Shown here piece after piece: positions 28,369 to 37,254 of a DNA stretch of 64,000 bases (positions are counted from its first letter, which is position 1; each line of letters starts with the position of its first letter). The notes below the pieces were generated by a model. It did not search any database. It saw only the letters and a list, made by a program, of their open reading frames with translations, and had not been told where the DNA came from. The position numbers were made by a program, and so were the translations under genes. The DNA lies in the NCBI RefSeq assembly GCF_020510705.1, contig NZ_CP075184.1, positions 1 to 64,000 of the forward strand, read 5' to 3'. The stretch comes from Acidovorax radicis (GTDB taxonomy: Bacteria > Pseudomonadota > Gammaproteobacteria > Burkholderiales > Burkholderiaceae_C).

Positions 28369-28656
28369 CCAAGTTGGGCAGGTGGCGCTGAGCGCGCATC
28401 GGCCATTTACGGACGGCGTGTAGAGAATGGGCGCCGGCAAAAAATCCATGGTCCAAATTGCATGCTAAAAGTCTCCCAGACAAGCACCTCAGCAAGAGAT
28501 AAACCAACCGACTACCGGTTGCGGATTCAACGGTTCGATAGCAGTACGATCATCTTCAGCGGTTAGCTGATCACGACTGATCGGTTGAAGTGATCAAACG
28601 CACCGGGGTTCGCCCCCGTATCGTACGGCGACGGAGGACTTTCTGAGCATGTAGGA
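28369..28656. other. Non-coding stretch before right transposon end
   Basis: No supported gene between the last cargo gene and the end repeats. Confidence 0.4.
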
Positions 28657-28760
28657 TTTTTTCAATGATTCTGAGAACGGCGACATTCCTATTCTTAGAA
28701 TCCGTGCAGAAGTTGTTGATTTTTCGTCCCTCACTTTTGCAATCATTCTGAGAACCTACA
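28657..28760 (-). repeat. Transposon right end with terminal repeats
   Basis: Read on the minus strand from 28760: TGTAGGTTCTCA, six bases, then TTGCAAAA, matching the left terminus. A second copy, GTTCTCAGAATCATTGAAAA, lies at 28659-28678, and a weaker one (ATTCTAAGAAT) near 28691. Fewer sites than the left end, as expected for asymmetric Tn7-like ends. Confidence 0.85.
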
Positions 28761-28765
28761 GAGCG
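28761..28765. repeat. Target site duplication, right copy (GAGCG)
   Basis: Identical to 5415-5419 and directly abuts the right terminus. Confidence 0.93.
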
Positions 28766-28798
28766 GCGGGCCTTGCCGTAACACACACGCTTTGCCAC

Positions 28799-28828
28799 AA
28801 AGGCTCCGTCATGGAGCCTTTGTTGTTT
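28799..28828 (+). terminator. Probable original gyrB terminator, displaced by the transposon
   Basis: AAAGGCTCC (28799-28807) pairs with GGAGCCTTT (28813-28821) around GTCAT, then GTTGTTT. Removing the transposon would place it about 38 bp after the gyrB stop, which is where a gyrB terminator is expected. Confidence 0.8.
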
Positions 28829-28881
28829 CCATCCTCTGCCTGCGCTCCCGCGCAGCCCTTTTTTCTGAAAGCCAACCCGTC

Positions 28882-30102
28882 ATGACCTGGCAAGAATTCA
28901 AACAACAGTACCTTGTGCGCTTCTGGTCGCCTGTGCCGGCCGTGATTGCCGCGGGCGTGCTCTCGGCCTACTACTTCGGCCTGACCGGTACCTTCTGGGC
29001 CGTCACGGGCGAATTCACACGATGGGGCGGACATGCGCTGCAGTTTGCGGGCGTGGACCTGTCGAACTGGGGGTACTTCAAGATCATCGGCCTGCAAGGC
29101 ACACCTCTGACACGCATCGACGGGGTGATGATCATCGGTATGTTTGTCGGCTGCTTTTCGGCGGCGCTGTGGGCCAATAACGTCAAGCTGCGCCACCCCA
29201 CGCACCGCATCCGGGTGTTCCAGGCGCTGGCGGGCGGCATCATTGCGGGCTTTGGCGCGCGCCTGGCCATGGGCTGCAATCTCGCGGCGTTCTTCACGGG
29301 TATTCCGCAGTTTTCGCTGCACGCCTGGTTTTTTGCCATTGCCACAGCCATCGGCTCGTTGGCCGGGGCCAAGGTCAGCCTGCTGCCCGTCTTTCGCATC
29401 CCCGTGAAGCTGCAAAAGGTGTCGGCACCGCAGCCGCTGTCGGCACACCAGGCGCAAGCCAAAAGACGCTTTCGCATCGGCATGGCGCTGTTTCTGGGCT
29501 TCATGGTCTGGGCTGTGGCCAAGATGTTCGATGCGCCCAAACTGGGCATTGCGGCCCTGTTTGGCCTGGCCTTTGGGCTGATCATCGAACGTGCCCAGGT
29601 GTGTTTCACCTCGGCGTTTCGTGATTTGTGGATCACCGGGCGCACGCAGATGGCCAAGGCCATCATCGCCGGCATGGCCGTGAGCACCATTGGCGTCTAC
29701 AGCTATGTGCAACTGGGGCTGGACCCCAAGATCTTCTGGGCCGGCCCCAATGCCGTGATCGGTGGGCTGCTGTTTGGCTTTGGCATCGTGCTGGCCGGCG
29801 GCTGCGAAACCGGCTGGATGTACCGCGCGGTCGAAGGCCAGGTGCACTACTGGTGGGTGGGCCTGGGCAATGTGATCGGCTCAACGCTGCTGGCGCTGGT
29901 GTGGGACGACCTGGCACCCGCCATTGCCATTAACTACGACAAGATCAACCTGCTCAAGACCTTGGGCCCCCAGGGCGGCCTGCTGGCCACCTATGGGATG
30001 CTGGGCCTGTCGCTGACGCTGGTCATCTGGTGGGAAAAGCACTTTTTTGCCAAGAAGGCCCGCCAGAACGCCGCCGCCACCAAGCTGCAAACCGCCCTTT
30101 GA
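28882..30102 (+). CDS. YeeE/YedE-family sulfur-compound transporter
   Basis: 406-aa inner-membrane protein with about ten hydrophobic segments and the paired YeeE/YedE repeats: RLAMGCNLAAFFTGIP and GFGIVLAGGCETGWMYRA, each with the conserved Gly-Cys that handles the sulfur substrate. Family members import thiosulfate or related sulfur species. ATG 28882 (MTWQEFKQQY) is chosen; the longer frame overlaps the terminator. A TusA-like sulfurtransferase follows 14 bp later, the standard partnership in which transported sulfur is received as a persulfide. Confidence 0.88.
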   Translation: MTWQEFKQQYLVRFWSPVPAVIAAGVLSAYYFGLTGTFWAVTGEFTRWGGHALQFAGVDLSNWGYFKIIGLQGTPLTRIDGVMIIGMFVGCFSAALWANNVKLRHPTHRIRVFQALAGGIIAGFGARLAMGCNLAAFFTGIPQFSLHAWFFAIATAIGSLAGAKVSLLPVFRIPVKLQKVSAPQPLSAHQAQAKRRFRIGMALFLGFMVWAVAKMFDAPKLGIAALFGLAFGLIIERAQVCFTSAFRDLWITGRTQMAKAIIAGMAVSTIGVYSYVQLGLDPKIFWAGPNAVIGGLLFGFGIVLAGGCETGWMYRAVEGQVHYWWVGLGNVIGSTLLALVWDDLAPAIAINYDKINLLKTLGPQGGLLATYGMLGLSLTLVIWWEKHFFAKKARQNAAATKLQTAL

Positions 30103-30116
30103 AACCGGAGCCCGCC

Positions 30117-30365
30117 ATGACACCCACCCCCACCAGCACCTACGTTCCCGACTTTCGCCTCGACATGGTCGGCGAGCCGTGCCCCTACCCGGCCGTCGCC
30201 ACGCTCGAAGCCATGCCCCAGCTCGCGCCCGGCCAGATTTTGGAGGTGATTTCGGACTGCCCTCAGTCGATCAACAACATCCCGCTGGATGCGAAAAATC
30301 ATGGCTACGAAGTGTTGGAGATTCAGCAGGACGGGCCCACCATCCGCTACCTGATCCGCCGCTGA
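30117..30365 (+). CDS. TusA/YedF-like sulfurtransferase
   Basis: 82-aa SirA/TusA-fold protein. The catalytic motif GEPCPYPAVATLEAM near residues 19-33 contains the CPxP cysteine that carries persulfide sulfur. The remainder (ILEVISDCPQSINNIPLDA) matches the family. GGAG lies 7 bp before ATG 30117. It forms an operon with the upstream YeeE-like transporter. Confidence 0.88.
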   Translation: MTPTPTSTYVPDFRLDMVGEPCPYPAVATLEAMPQLAPGQILEVISDCPQSINNIPLDAKNHGYEVLEIQQDGPTIRYLIRR

Positions 30366-30463
30366 CAGCCGCCGTGGGCGGCCGCGCGCGCACAACCCTG
30401 CGCTGATGCCAGCCCCCCAATCTATCTGAGCGCTTTCACAAACCCGCCCTCTTTTTCATCGGG

Positions 30464-31891
30464 ATGCACAAAGAACCGGACTTCCTCCACAACCTGCGCC
30501 AGGAACTCAAGGACGGCAGGCGTTGGCTGGATCGCAGCATCGTGCTCGCCTATGCGACTGCGGCGGGCTTGTGTGTGGTGGCATTCACGTTGTTGGTAGA
30601 TACCGCTTTTGGTGTGTTTCAGCGCATCTATCACTGGCAGGGTGGCTGGGCGGTGCTGGTCTGGACGCCCACCATCACAGCCGCAGCGGTATGGGCCACG
30701 CGACGCTGGGCGCCCGGCACCGCAGGGTCAGGAATTCCGCAGGTGATGGCCGCGCTGGAACCCTCGCTCGACACCACACAACGCGGGCGCCTTGTGTCGC
30801 TGTGGCTGTCATTTGCCAAGATGGTGTTGGCGGGAGCTGGCTTCATGGCGGGGCTGTCCATCGGTCGCGAAGGGCCGTCGGTGCAGGTGGCCGCCGGGGT
30901 CATGCACCATGCGCGCCGCTGGTTTGGCCCGCACTCGGGCATCACGTACCACGCACTGTTGGTGGCTGGTGGCGCAGCAGGTATCGCGGCGGCATTCAAT
31001 GCGCCCCTGGCGGGGGTTGTTTTTGCGATTGAAGAACTGTCACGCCGCATGGAGTCGCGCTCCAGCGGCCTCATCATCAGCGCCATCGTGCTGGCCGGTT
31101 TGATGGGGGTCTCGGTCTTTGGCAATCTGAGTTATTTTGGCCGCATCCAGGTGCCGCGCCTGACCTGGGACGCGTTGTTGCCCGGCCTGTGCGTCACGCT
31201 GACCTGCGGCGTGCTGGGCGGTCTGTTCGCCAAGTTGCTCGCCGCCTCGCTCACGTCCGCGCCCGAGCGCCTGAACCGGTTGCGTTCGCGTTTTCCCATC
31301 CGTTTTGCAGCAGCGGGAGCCTTGCTGATCGCCATCATTGGCCTCGTCACCGGGGGTGCCACGTTTGGTGCGGGCTCCGACGCCGTGAAACACATGCTGC
31401 AAGGGGAGGCCGATGTGCCGGCTTTCTACGTCACGCTCAAATTCATCGCCACCTGGTTGTCGGCCTGGGTGGGCATACCGGGCGGTATCTTTGCACCGTC
31501 GCTGTCCATCGGGGCGGGCGTGGGGCACAACGTGTCGATGCTGATGGGCGGCGACGTGGCCCCCGCACTGATCGCCATGGGCATGGCCGCCTTCCTGGCG
31601 GCGGTAACCCAGGCGCCGCTTACCGCGTTCATCATCGTGATGGAGATGGTCGACGGACACGCCATGGTGCTCAGCCTCATGTCGGCGGCCATGCTCGCCA
31701 GCCTGGTGTCGCGCATGCTGGCCCGGCCGCTGTATGAAACGCTGGCGCATTACATGGTGATCAGTGCGGCGCCAGCACCACCATCCTCAGAACCAGACCC
31801 CTCGTCATCGTCTACGGCAACGCCCCCCACCGTTTCGCCGGCGACACCGCAAGACAACGACACCCCGCCGAGCAGGGCGTCAGCAGTCTGA
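30464..31891 (+). CDS. clcB: ClC-family chloride channel/transporter (ClcB-like)
   Basis: 475 aa with about 10-12 membrane helices. The ClC signatures GSGIPQV near residue 89 and GREGPSVQ at 134-141 (Glu136 is the gating glutamate) are present, followed by AAFNAPLAGVVFAIEE and GIFAPSLSIGAG. A low-complexity Ser/Pro/Thr tail of about 40 residues follows the last helix. It moves chloride, possibly coupled to protons. It stands alone, 98 bp after the TusA-like gene. Confidence 0.88.
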   Translation: MHKEPDFLHNLRQELKDGRRWLDRSIVLAYATAAGLCVVAFTLLVDTAFGVFQRIYHWQGGWAVLVWTPTITAAAVWATRRWAPGTAGSGIPQVMAALEPSLDTTQRGRLVSLWLSFAKMVLAGAGFMAGLSIGREGPSVQVAAGVMHHARRWFGPHSGITYHALLVAGGAAGIAAAFNAPLAGVVFAIEELSRRMESRSSGLIISAIVLAGLMGVSVFGNLSYFGRIQVPRLTWDALLPGLCVTLTCGVLGGLFAKLLAASLTSAPERLNRLRSRFPIRFAAAGALLIAIIGLVTGGATFGAGSDAVKHMLQGEADVPAFYVTLKFIATWLSAWVGIPGGIFAPSLSIGAGVGHNVSMLMGGDVAPALIAMGMAAFLAAVTQAPLTAFIIVMEMVDGHAMVLSLMSAAMLASLVSRMLARPLYETLAHYMVISAAPAPPSSEPDPSSSSTATPPTVSPATPQDNDTPPSRASAV

Positions 31892-32079
31892 CGTGCCACC
31901 GGCTGATGCAGCAGTAACAATCTGCGGTCCGGCCGGATGCTGGTGGCTGCGTCGCTGAAGAAGTGTTGGCGACGCAGCGATGCCCGCGGAACACAAAGCA
32001 GGCCAAAAACCGCTGCAAAAGACAGAACGCGTACAAAATCGCAGCCATCCCTTCACCTTGTGCCATTGCCCTCACACCC

Positions 32080-32493
32080 ATGCGCTCGCCCATCGCCATC
32101 GTTGACGTAGACCGCCCAGACACCTGGACCCGCTACCGCGCAGGCCTGTGTGACACCTGCGCAGCCAACTGCTGCACGATGCCGCTGGAGGTGCAGCTTT
32201 CGGACCTGGTGCGACTGGGTCTGGTAGACCCGTTCGAGGCTGAACACGAGGAGCCCAGGCACATTGCCAAACGGCTGCAGAAGGCGCGGCTGATTGACCA
32301 CTTCAACCACAAGAACACGATCTTCACGATGGCGCGGCGCGCCAGTGGCGACTGCCATTTTCTGGACCCCAAGACGCGGCTGTGCACCGTGTATGACCAG
32401 CGGCCCGAAACGTGCCGCCTGCACCCCCAGAAGAAAAGCCCCAAGCCCGGTTACTGCGCGTATGGAGCGCGTGATTTGCAACGCAGAGGCTGA
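32080..32493 (+). CDS. YkgJ-family cysteine-cluster protein
   Basis: 137 aa with the YkgJ/CxxxCxxCC pattern: LCDTCAANCCTMPLEV near residues 23-38, then CHFLDP, LCTVYDQRPETCRLHP and YCAYG. Such proteins probably bind a zinc or iron-sulfur centre; their substrate is unknown. ATG 32080 is chosen because homologues begin close to the first Cys motif. Confidence 0.8.
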   Translation: MRSPIAIVDVDRPDTWTRYRAGLCDTCAANCCTMPLEVQLSDLVRLGLVDPFEAEHEEPRHIAKRLQKARLIDHFNHKNTIFTMARRASGDCHFLDPKTRLCTVYDQRPETCRLHPQKKSPKPGYCAYGARDLQRRG

Positions 32494-32580
32494 GCGCCGG
32501 GGCCAGTGGCGCGGCCCACCGGTGGGTGTCGATGCGACATGGCCGCCCGCCGCAGCGGTGGCCAGCCAGTCGCTCCATCT

Positions 32581-32889
32581 CTAGACCGTTTCCCTTTGAA
32601 CGAACCCTGCCAGGGGCTCCGCAGGCCCGGGCGCGGCCTGCACCTCCACCCCATCCACCCGCGCATGCGGCGGGCCATGGCGGGCCCAGCCGATGAGCGA
32701 TTGCACGGCGTCGGTGGGGCCCGTGACCAGGGCCTCCACGCTGCCATCGCTGCGGTTGCGCACCCAGCCTTGCACGCCATGCTGCTGGGCAGCTTGCACC
32801 ATGGACCAGCGATAACGGACGCCTTGTACCTGGCCACGGATGAGCAGGTGCCGGGTGATGGTGGGATTGTTGCTGCTGGCGGGGTGCAT
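32581..32889 (-). CDS. acyP: Acylphosphatase
   Basis: 102-aa acylphosphatase that hydrolyses the phosphate from acylphosphates. The phosphate-binding loop HLLIRGQVQGVRYRWSM (Arg of GxVQGVxYR) and the family's WVRNRSDGSVEA with the catalytic Asn are visible. The start at 32889 (MHPASSNN) is chosen; the longer frame adds 21 non-homologous residues. It is convergent with the YkgJ gene. Confidence 0.88.
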   Translation of the reverse strand: MHPASSNNPTITRHLLIRGQVQGVRYRWSMVQAAQQHGVQGWVRNRSDGSVEALVTGPTDAVQSLIGWARHGPPHARVDGVEVQAAPGPAEPLAGFVQRETV

Positions 32890-33047
32890 GGGCGCACTGT
32901 ATCGCCAGCGCACCGAGCAAGGTGCCGACGGCGCCCCGGCCACCATGGCCATGCTCGACCGTTGGAACGCTGCGCGCTAAGCTGCAGTTCAAACAGAAGT
33001 CTGGTCCCCAGTGACTCCCTTTGGTTGTGTGCCCCAACCCTCCGCCC

Positions 33048-33293
33048 ATGAATGCCCGACGCAAAGCGTTGCCCGCCATCGATACCGACCGCTGCACTGG
33101 CTGCGGGTGGTGTGTGGCGGTGTGCGCGCCCCATGTGTTGTCATTGCAGGTGCAAGGCACGGCCGACTGGGGGCCCAAGCGGTCTCGGTTGCACGATGCG
33201 GCGGGCTGCTCGGGATGCGCCCTGTGTGCGGTGCGGTGCCCGTTTGATGCGATTCGCATGGTGCGGATGGAGCCCATGGGAGACGGTATTTAG
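33048..33293 (+). CDS. 4Fe-4S ferredoxin-type protein
   Basis: 81 aa with two 4Fe-4S motifs: CTGCGWCVAVCAP and CSGCALCAVRCPFDAI. Both are CxxCxxCxxxCP-like; the first has Ala instead of Gly before its Pro. It is an electron carrier of unknown partner. ATG 33048 is selected over an upstream non-ATG start. Confidence 0.85.
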   Translation: MNARRKALPAIDTDRCTGCGWCVAVCAPHVLSLQVQGTADWGPKRSRLHDAAGCSGCALCAVRCPFDAIRMVRMEPMGDGI

Positions 33294-33439
33294 CTCCACG
33301 GCGTGCGGGCACAAGCGCTGTCCCCCTGCACTTGCACTTGCGGGGTGGACAGTGCAATGCGATGCTGTCCCACACGCCCGCGCAGCAGGGCGTGGTGATA
33401 TCAGTGGTTCACCCGATCCACCACCACAAGGAGCACACC

Positions 33440-33877
33440 ATGACGGAAAAGAAAGCCAGCGTTCACTGGGAAGGAGCCGGCAAGTCCGGCCAGGGGCAGA
33501 TCAGCACCGAGACCGGGGCGCTCGACAAGTACCCGTATGGTTTTGCCAGCCGGTTTGGCGATGACCGCAAAGGCACCAACCCCGAAGAAATCGTCGGCGC
33601 CGCGCATGCGGCCTGCTTCACCATGGCATTTGCCTTTGCCGCCGAAAAGGCCGGCATTGCCACCGAGACCATAGACACCACGGCCACCGTGCGGCTGAGC
33701 AAGGAGGGCGATGGCTTTGTGATCGACCGCATTGCCCTCACGCTCACCGCCAAGGTGCCGGGCACGGACGACGCGGCCTTTCAAAAATTGGCAGCAGACG
33801 CCAAGGCCAACTGCCCGCTGTCGAAAGCGCTGGCGTCGGTTCCCGAGATCACACTCACCGCCACACTGGCGAAATAG
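33440..33877 (+). CDS. osmC: OsmC-family peroxiredoxin
   Basis: 145-aa organic hydroperoxide peroxidase of the OsmC/Ohr family. The catalytic cysteines lie in HAACFTMAF (near residue 53) and KANCPLSKAL (near 124), the usual two-Cys pair, with an Arg in the ASRFGDDR segment. AAGGAG 7 bp before ATG 33440 fixes the start. A second OsmC-like gene lies at 36675. Confidence 0.88.
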   Translation: MTEKKASVHWEGAGKSGQGQISTETGALDKYPYGFASRFGDDRKGTNPEEIVGAAHAACFTMAFAFAAEKAGIATETIDTTATVRLSKEGDGFVIDRIALTLTAKVPGTDDAAFQKLAADAKANCPLSKALASVPEITLTATLAK

Positions 33878-34049
33878 CGGAGCGGCACGCGGCGCGGCGC
33901 AACGCACCGCTGCCAAAGTCCATTTGTCGAGGACCCATGACTGGAACTCGCTGCGGCCACCATCTGCGCCATGTGCTGGCGTCGATGCAACAGCTGGGCC
34001 TGAGGGGATAACAGCCACCAGTCAGGTACTGGTGGCATATGAAAATATA

Positions 34050-34109
34050 TGAACAAAAATGCCCGTAGCGCTTATCCATAAAGCGCTAACAGCTTCTGTT
34101 TTTATAGCA
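34050..34109. repeat. AGCGCTTAT-type intergenic repeat, copy 2
   Basis: TAGCGCTTATCCATAAAGCG with flanking TAACAGCTTCTG; a member of the eight-copy family. Confidence 0.75.
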
Positions 34110-34222
34110 ATCATCTGCCTGAAGCCGTGACGGTAATGCCACCTACGGTGCCCACCCGCAACGCCCCCTTTCGAAAGCAGGCTTGACGACAGCCCAAGCG
34201 CCTCAGTTACACTGACCGCCTC

Positions 34223-34351
34223 ATGTCGTACACCGCCATCCCCTTCACCGCACGCGCCACGGCCTCCCAAGGCATGTGCATGATGCTGCCCGCATTCACG
34301 CGGGCGATGGGTGCACGAATGATTACCACCATTACCCCCGCGGCCACCTGA
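34223..34351 (+). CDS. Threonine/isoleucine-rich leader peptide of hom
   Basis: A short frame ends ATG ATT ACC ACC ATT ACC CCC GCG GCC ACC TGA in three-base steps (34319-34351), giving MITTITPAAT, a Thr/Ile-rich run like enterobacterial thrL. The minimal ORF starts at 34319. The same frame is open back to ATG 34223 (42 aa, several more Thr). The stop codon lies inside the first arm of a switchable hairpin. Ribosome stalling at the Thr/Ile codons would report charged tRNA levels. Confidence 0.7.
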   Translation: MSYTAIPFTARATASQGMCMMLPAFTRAMGARMITTITPAAT

Positions 34352-34447
34352 GCACGCGCAGGTGGCCGTTTCGGCAGCCACCTGGTGATCGCTCTCTTCT
34401 CCCCAAGACGAATGAATGAAACCCAGCTCTGGCAGCTGGGTTTTTTT
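34319..34447 (+). promoter_or_regulatory. Transcription attenuator upstream of homoserine dehydrogenase
   Basis: Arm A CGGCCACCTG (34341-34350) is perfectly complementary to arm B CAGGTGGCCG (34359-34368). The first eight bases of arm B are also complementary to arm C GCCACCTG (34377-34384), so A-B and B-C are mutually exclusive. A terminator, AAACCCAGCT (34419-34428) with AGCTGGGTTT (34434-34443) and seven T, stands 42 bp before hom. Confidence 0.75.
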
Positions 34448-34488
34448 GTTTGTTCGTTTGATTGTTTTTCAGTCGTTTGGAGAAGTCC

Positions 34489-35868
<1,380 letters not shown>

Positions 35869-35882
35869 TTCGCCCAAAAACC

Positions 35883-35940
35883 CGTTCATGCTGAGCCGTT
35901 CGAAGCGCCGCGCACGACTTCGACAGGCTCAGCCCGAACG
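35883..35940. repeat. GCTGAGCC/TTCGAAG inverted repeat
   Basis: TTCATGCTGAGCCGTTCGAAG (first 20 bases shown would be TTCATGCTGAGCCGTTCGAA) faces CTTCGACAGGCTCAGCCCGA, so the segment folds on itself. Single arms of the same repeat occur at 47361 and 59192. Confidence 0.65.
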
Positions 35941-35969
35941 GTGGGGAATGATTTCAGCCACGGTCAGAA

Positions 35970-36024
35970 AATATGGTCAAAACAGGCTCTGGCGTTTATC
36001 CATCAAGCGCAAGCAGCTATGAAA
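35970..36024. repeat. AGCGCTTAT-type intergenic repeat, copy 3 (divergent)
   Basis: GGCGTTTATCCATCAAGCGC with the flank AAGCAGCTATGAAAT, between hom and the convergent paiB-like gene. Confidence 0.65.
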
Positions 36025-36046
36025 TTTGATCTTCTCAACACGCAAA

Positions 36047-36673
36047 TCACACGCCCCGCACCAGCGCCGCCATGTCCGCAGCCGCCGGTGTGCCCTCCGC
36101 CAGCAACCCCTGCACCACGCCCGCACGGTCGGTGTCGGTGCGGTTCTGGCTGACCTTCCAGATGCCTTCCCAGCGCTCCACCGCCAGCTCGATGCCCACG
36201 ATGGCGCGCAGCAGCTTGTCGATGTAGTCGGGCGGCGCATCGTCAATGCGCCACGGGTCGGGGCGGTGCGCCTCGTGCTGCTCGCTCAGGGTGTGCAGGA
36301 TGGCGCGCAGGCGCACCGGGTCGTCAAACGCACTCAGGGCGCCGTGGGCGTGCACGGTGGCGTAATTCCAGGTGGGCACCTGCTTGCCGTCGATGGCCTT
36401 GGACGGGTACCACGAGGGCGACACATAGGCCTGCGGGCCGTGGAACACCGCCACCGCCTGCTGGGGCAGCAGCGGCCACAGCGCGTTGGCGCGGGCCACA
36501 TGGCCGATGAGCGTGCCATGCGCGCCGCGCGTTGGGTCCAGGTACAACGGGATGTGGTTGACGTGCAGCGCGCCTGCATGGGCGATGACGAGTGTGGCCA
36601 GGGGCTGCACACGCACCAGCGCCTGCTGGGCGGCGGCATCGGTCACCTGAAACTGCCGGTTGGCGTTGGCCAT
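36047..36673 (-). CDS. PaiB-family FMN-binding protein
   Basis: 208 aa of the PaiB family, originally described as a negative regulator in Bacillus but structurally an FMN split-barrel protein. Family features include HVNHIPLYLDP, LIGHVARANALW, VFHGPQAYVSPSWYPSK and VPTWNYATVHAHG. The start at 36673 (MANANRQFQV) follows the osmC stop by one base, so the two are translationally linked. The probable role is flavin-dependent redox or regulation; the substrate is unknown. Confidence 0.85.
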   Translation of the reverse strand: MANANRQFQVTDAAAQQALVRVQPLATLVIAHAGALHVNHIPLYLDPTRGAHGTLIGHVARANALWPLLPQQAVAVFHGPQAYVSPSWYPSKAIDGKQVPTWNYATVHAHGALSAFDDPVRLRAILHTLSEQHEAHRPDPWRIDDAPPDYIDKLLRAIVGIELAVERWEGIWKVSQNRTDTDRAGVVQGLLAEGTPAAADMAALVRGV

Positions 36674-36674
36674 G

Positions 36675-37154
36675 TCAGCCCCCTTCCACTTCGAGCACTG
36701 GCGCGCAGTCGATCTGCGTCTTGACCGAGTTGGCCAGAAAACACGACGCGTGGGCGCGGTGGTGCAGGTCATCGAGTTGTGCGGCACTGGGCGCATGCGC
36801 CGCATCAAAGCGCGTGACGGGCTTGAGCTGTACATGGGTGACGACCAGCTGGCCCTGCGCGTTTTTGGCCATGGTGCCCACGGCCGCGTCGGTGTAGCTG
36901 TTGAGCCGAAGGCCCGCGCGGCTGGCGAAGTCCATGAACCACAGCATGTGGCAGCTCGACAGGGCCGCGACATAGGCTTCTTCCGGGTCCACCGCTGCCG
37001 CGTCGGAATACGGCAGCGGCACCACATGGGGCGACGACGACGCGGCCACGGTGGCGCCGCCATCGAACTGCCAGGTGTGAGCGCGGTGGTAGCGCTTGTC
37101 CAGAAAGTCGTCATTGCCACGGGACCAGGTGATGGTGGCGGTGTGCTCGGCCAT
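36675..37154 (-). CDS. OsmC-family protein
   Basis: 159-aa OsmC-like protein. Cysteines lie in ALSSCHMLWF (near residue 68) and HASCFLANSV (near 138), both at the expected peroxidatic/resolving positions. The N-terminus (ITWSRGNDDFLDKRYHRAHT) is typical of the YhfA/OsmC subgroup. It is cotranscribed with the paiB-like gene and divergent from the MocR regulator at 37255, which is a candidate controller of the pair. Confidence 0.85.
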   Translation of the reverse strand: MAEHTATITWSRGNDDFLDKRYHRAHTWQFDGGATVAASSSPHVVPLPYSDAAAVDPEEAYVAALSSCHMLWFMDFASRAGLRLNSYTDAAVGTMAKNAQGQLVVTHVQLKPVTRFDAAHAPSAAQLDDLHHRAHASCFLANSVKTQIDCAPVLEVEGG

Positions 37155-37254
37155 GGGGTCTTTCTTGTGGGTCCGGGCCTCGCAGGCGACCCGGATGGTT
37201 TCTACAATGGTTCTTCAGTTTATGGCTGCATTGCCACAACGAAGGGGCCAATTC

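Larger units (their letters stand above)
5420..28760. mobile_element. Tn7-like transposon carrying a defence cargo, inserted at the gyrB stop codon
   Basis: Seen directly: the left end begins TGTAGGTTCTCA at 5420 and the right end is its inverse, TGAGAACCTACA, ending at 28760. Both are flanked by GAGCG (5415-5419 and 28761-28765), a 5-bp target duplication as made by Tn7-family DDE transposases. Just inside each terminus lies TTGCAAAA, so the outer 26 bp agree at 23 positions. The element encodes TnsA, TnsB, TnsC and two TniQ/TnsD-type proteins in one overlapping operon transcribed away from gyrB. This is the Tn7/glmS orientation, but about 10 kb of cargo separates the gyrB-proximal end from tnsA. 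Composition is visibly more AT-rich than the backbone, and no AGCGCTTAT repeat was seen inside. Confidence 0.95.

Noticed and set aside
28650..28680. Inner TGTAGG-like repeat as an alternative right boundary
   Set aside because: Lacks the flanking GAGCG duplication and the full terminus; explained as an internal transposase site.
5420..28760. Integrative conjugative element or prophage
   Set aside because: No conjugation, phage structural or intact integrase genes; tns genes, inverted ends and 5-bp duplication fit a Tn7-like transposon.
5420..28760. CRISPR-associated transposon
   Set aside because: No Cascade or Cas12k gene and no repeat-spacer array within the element.
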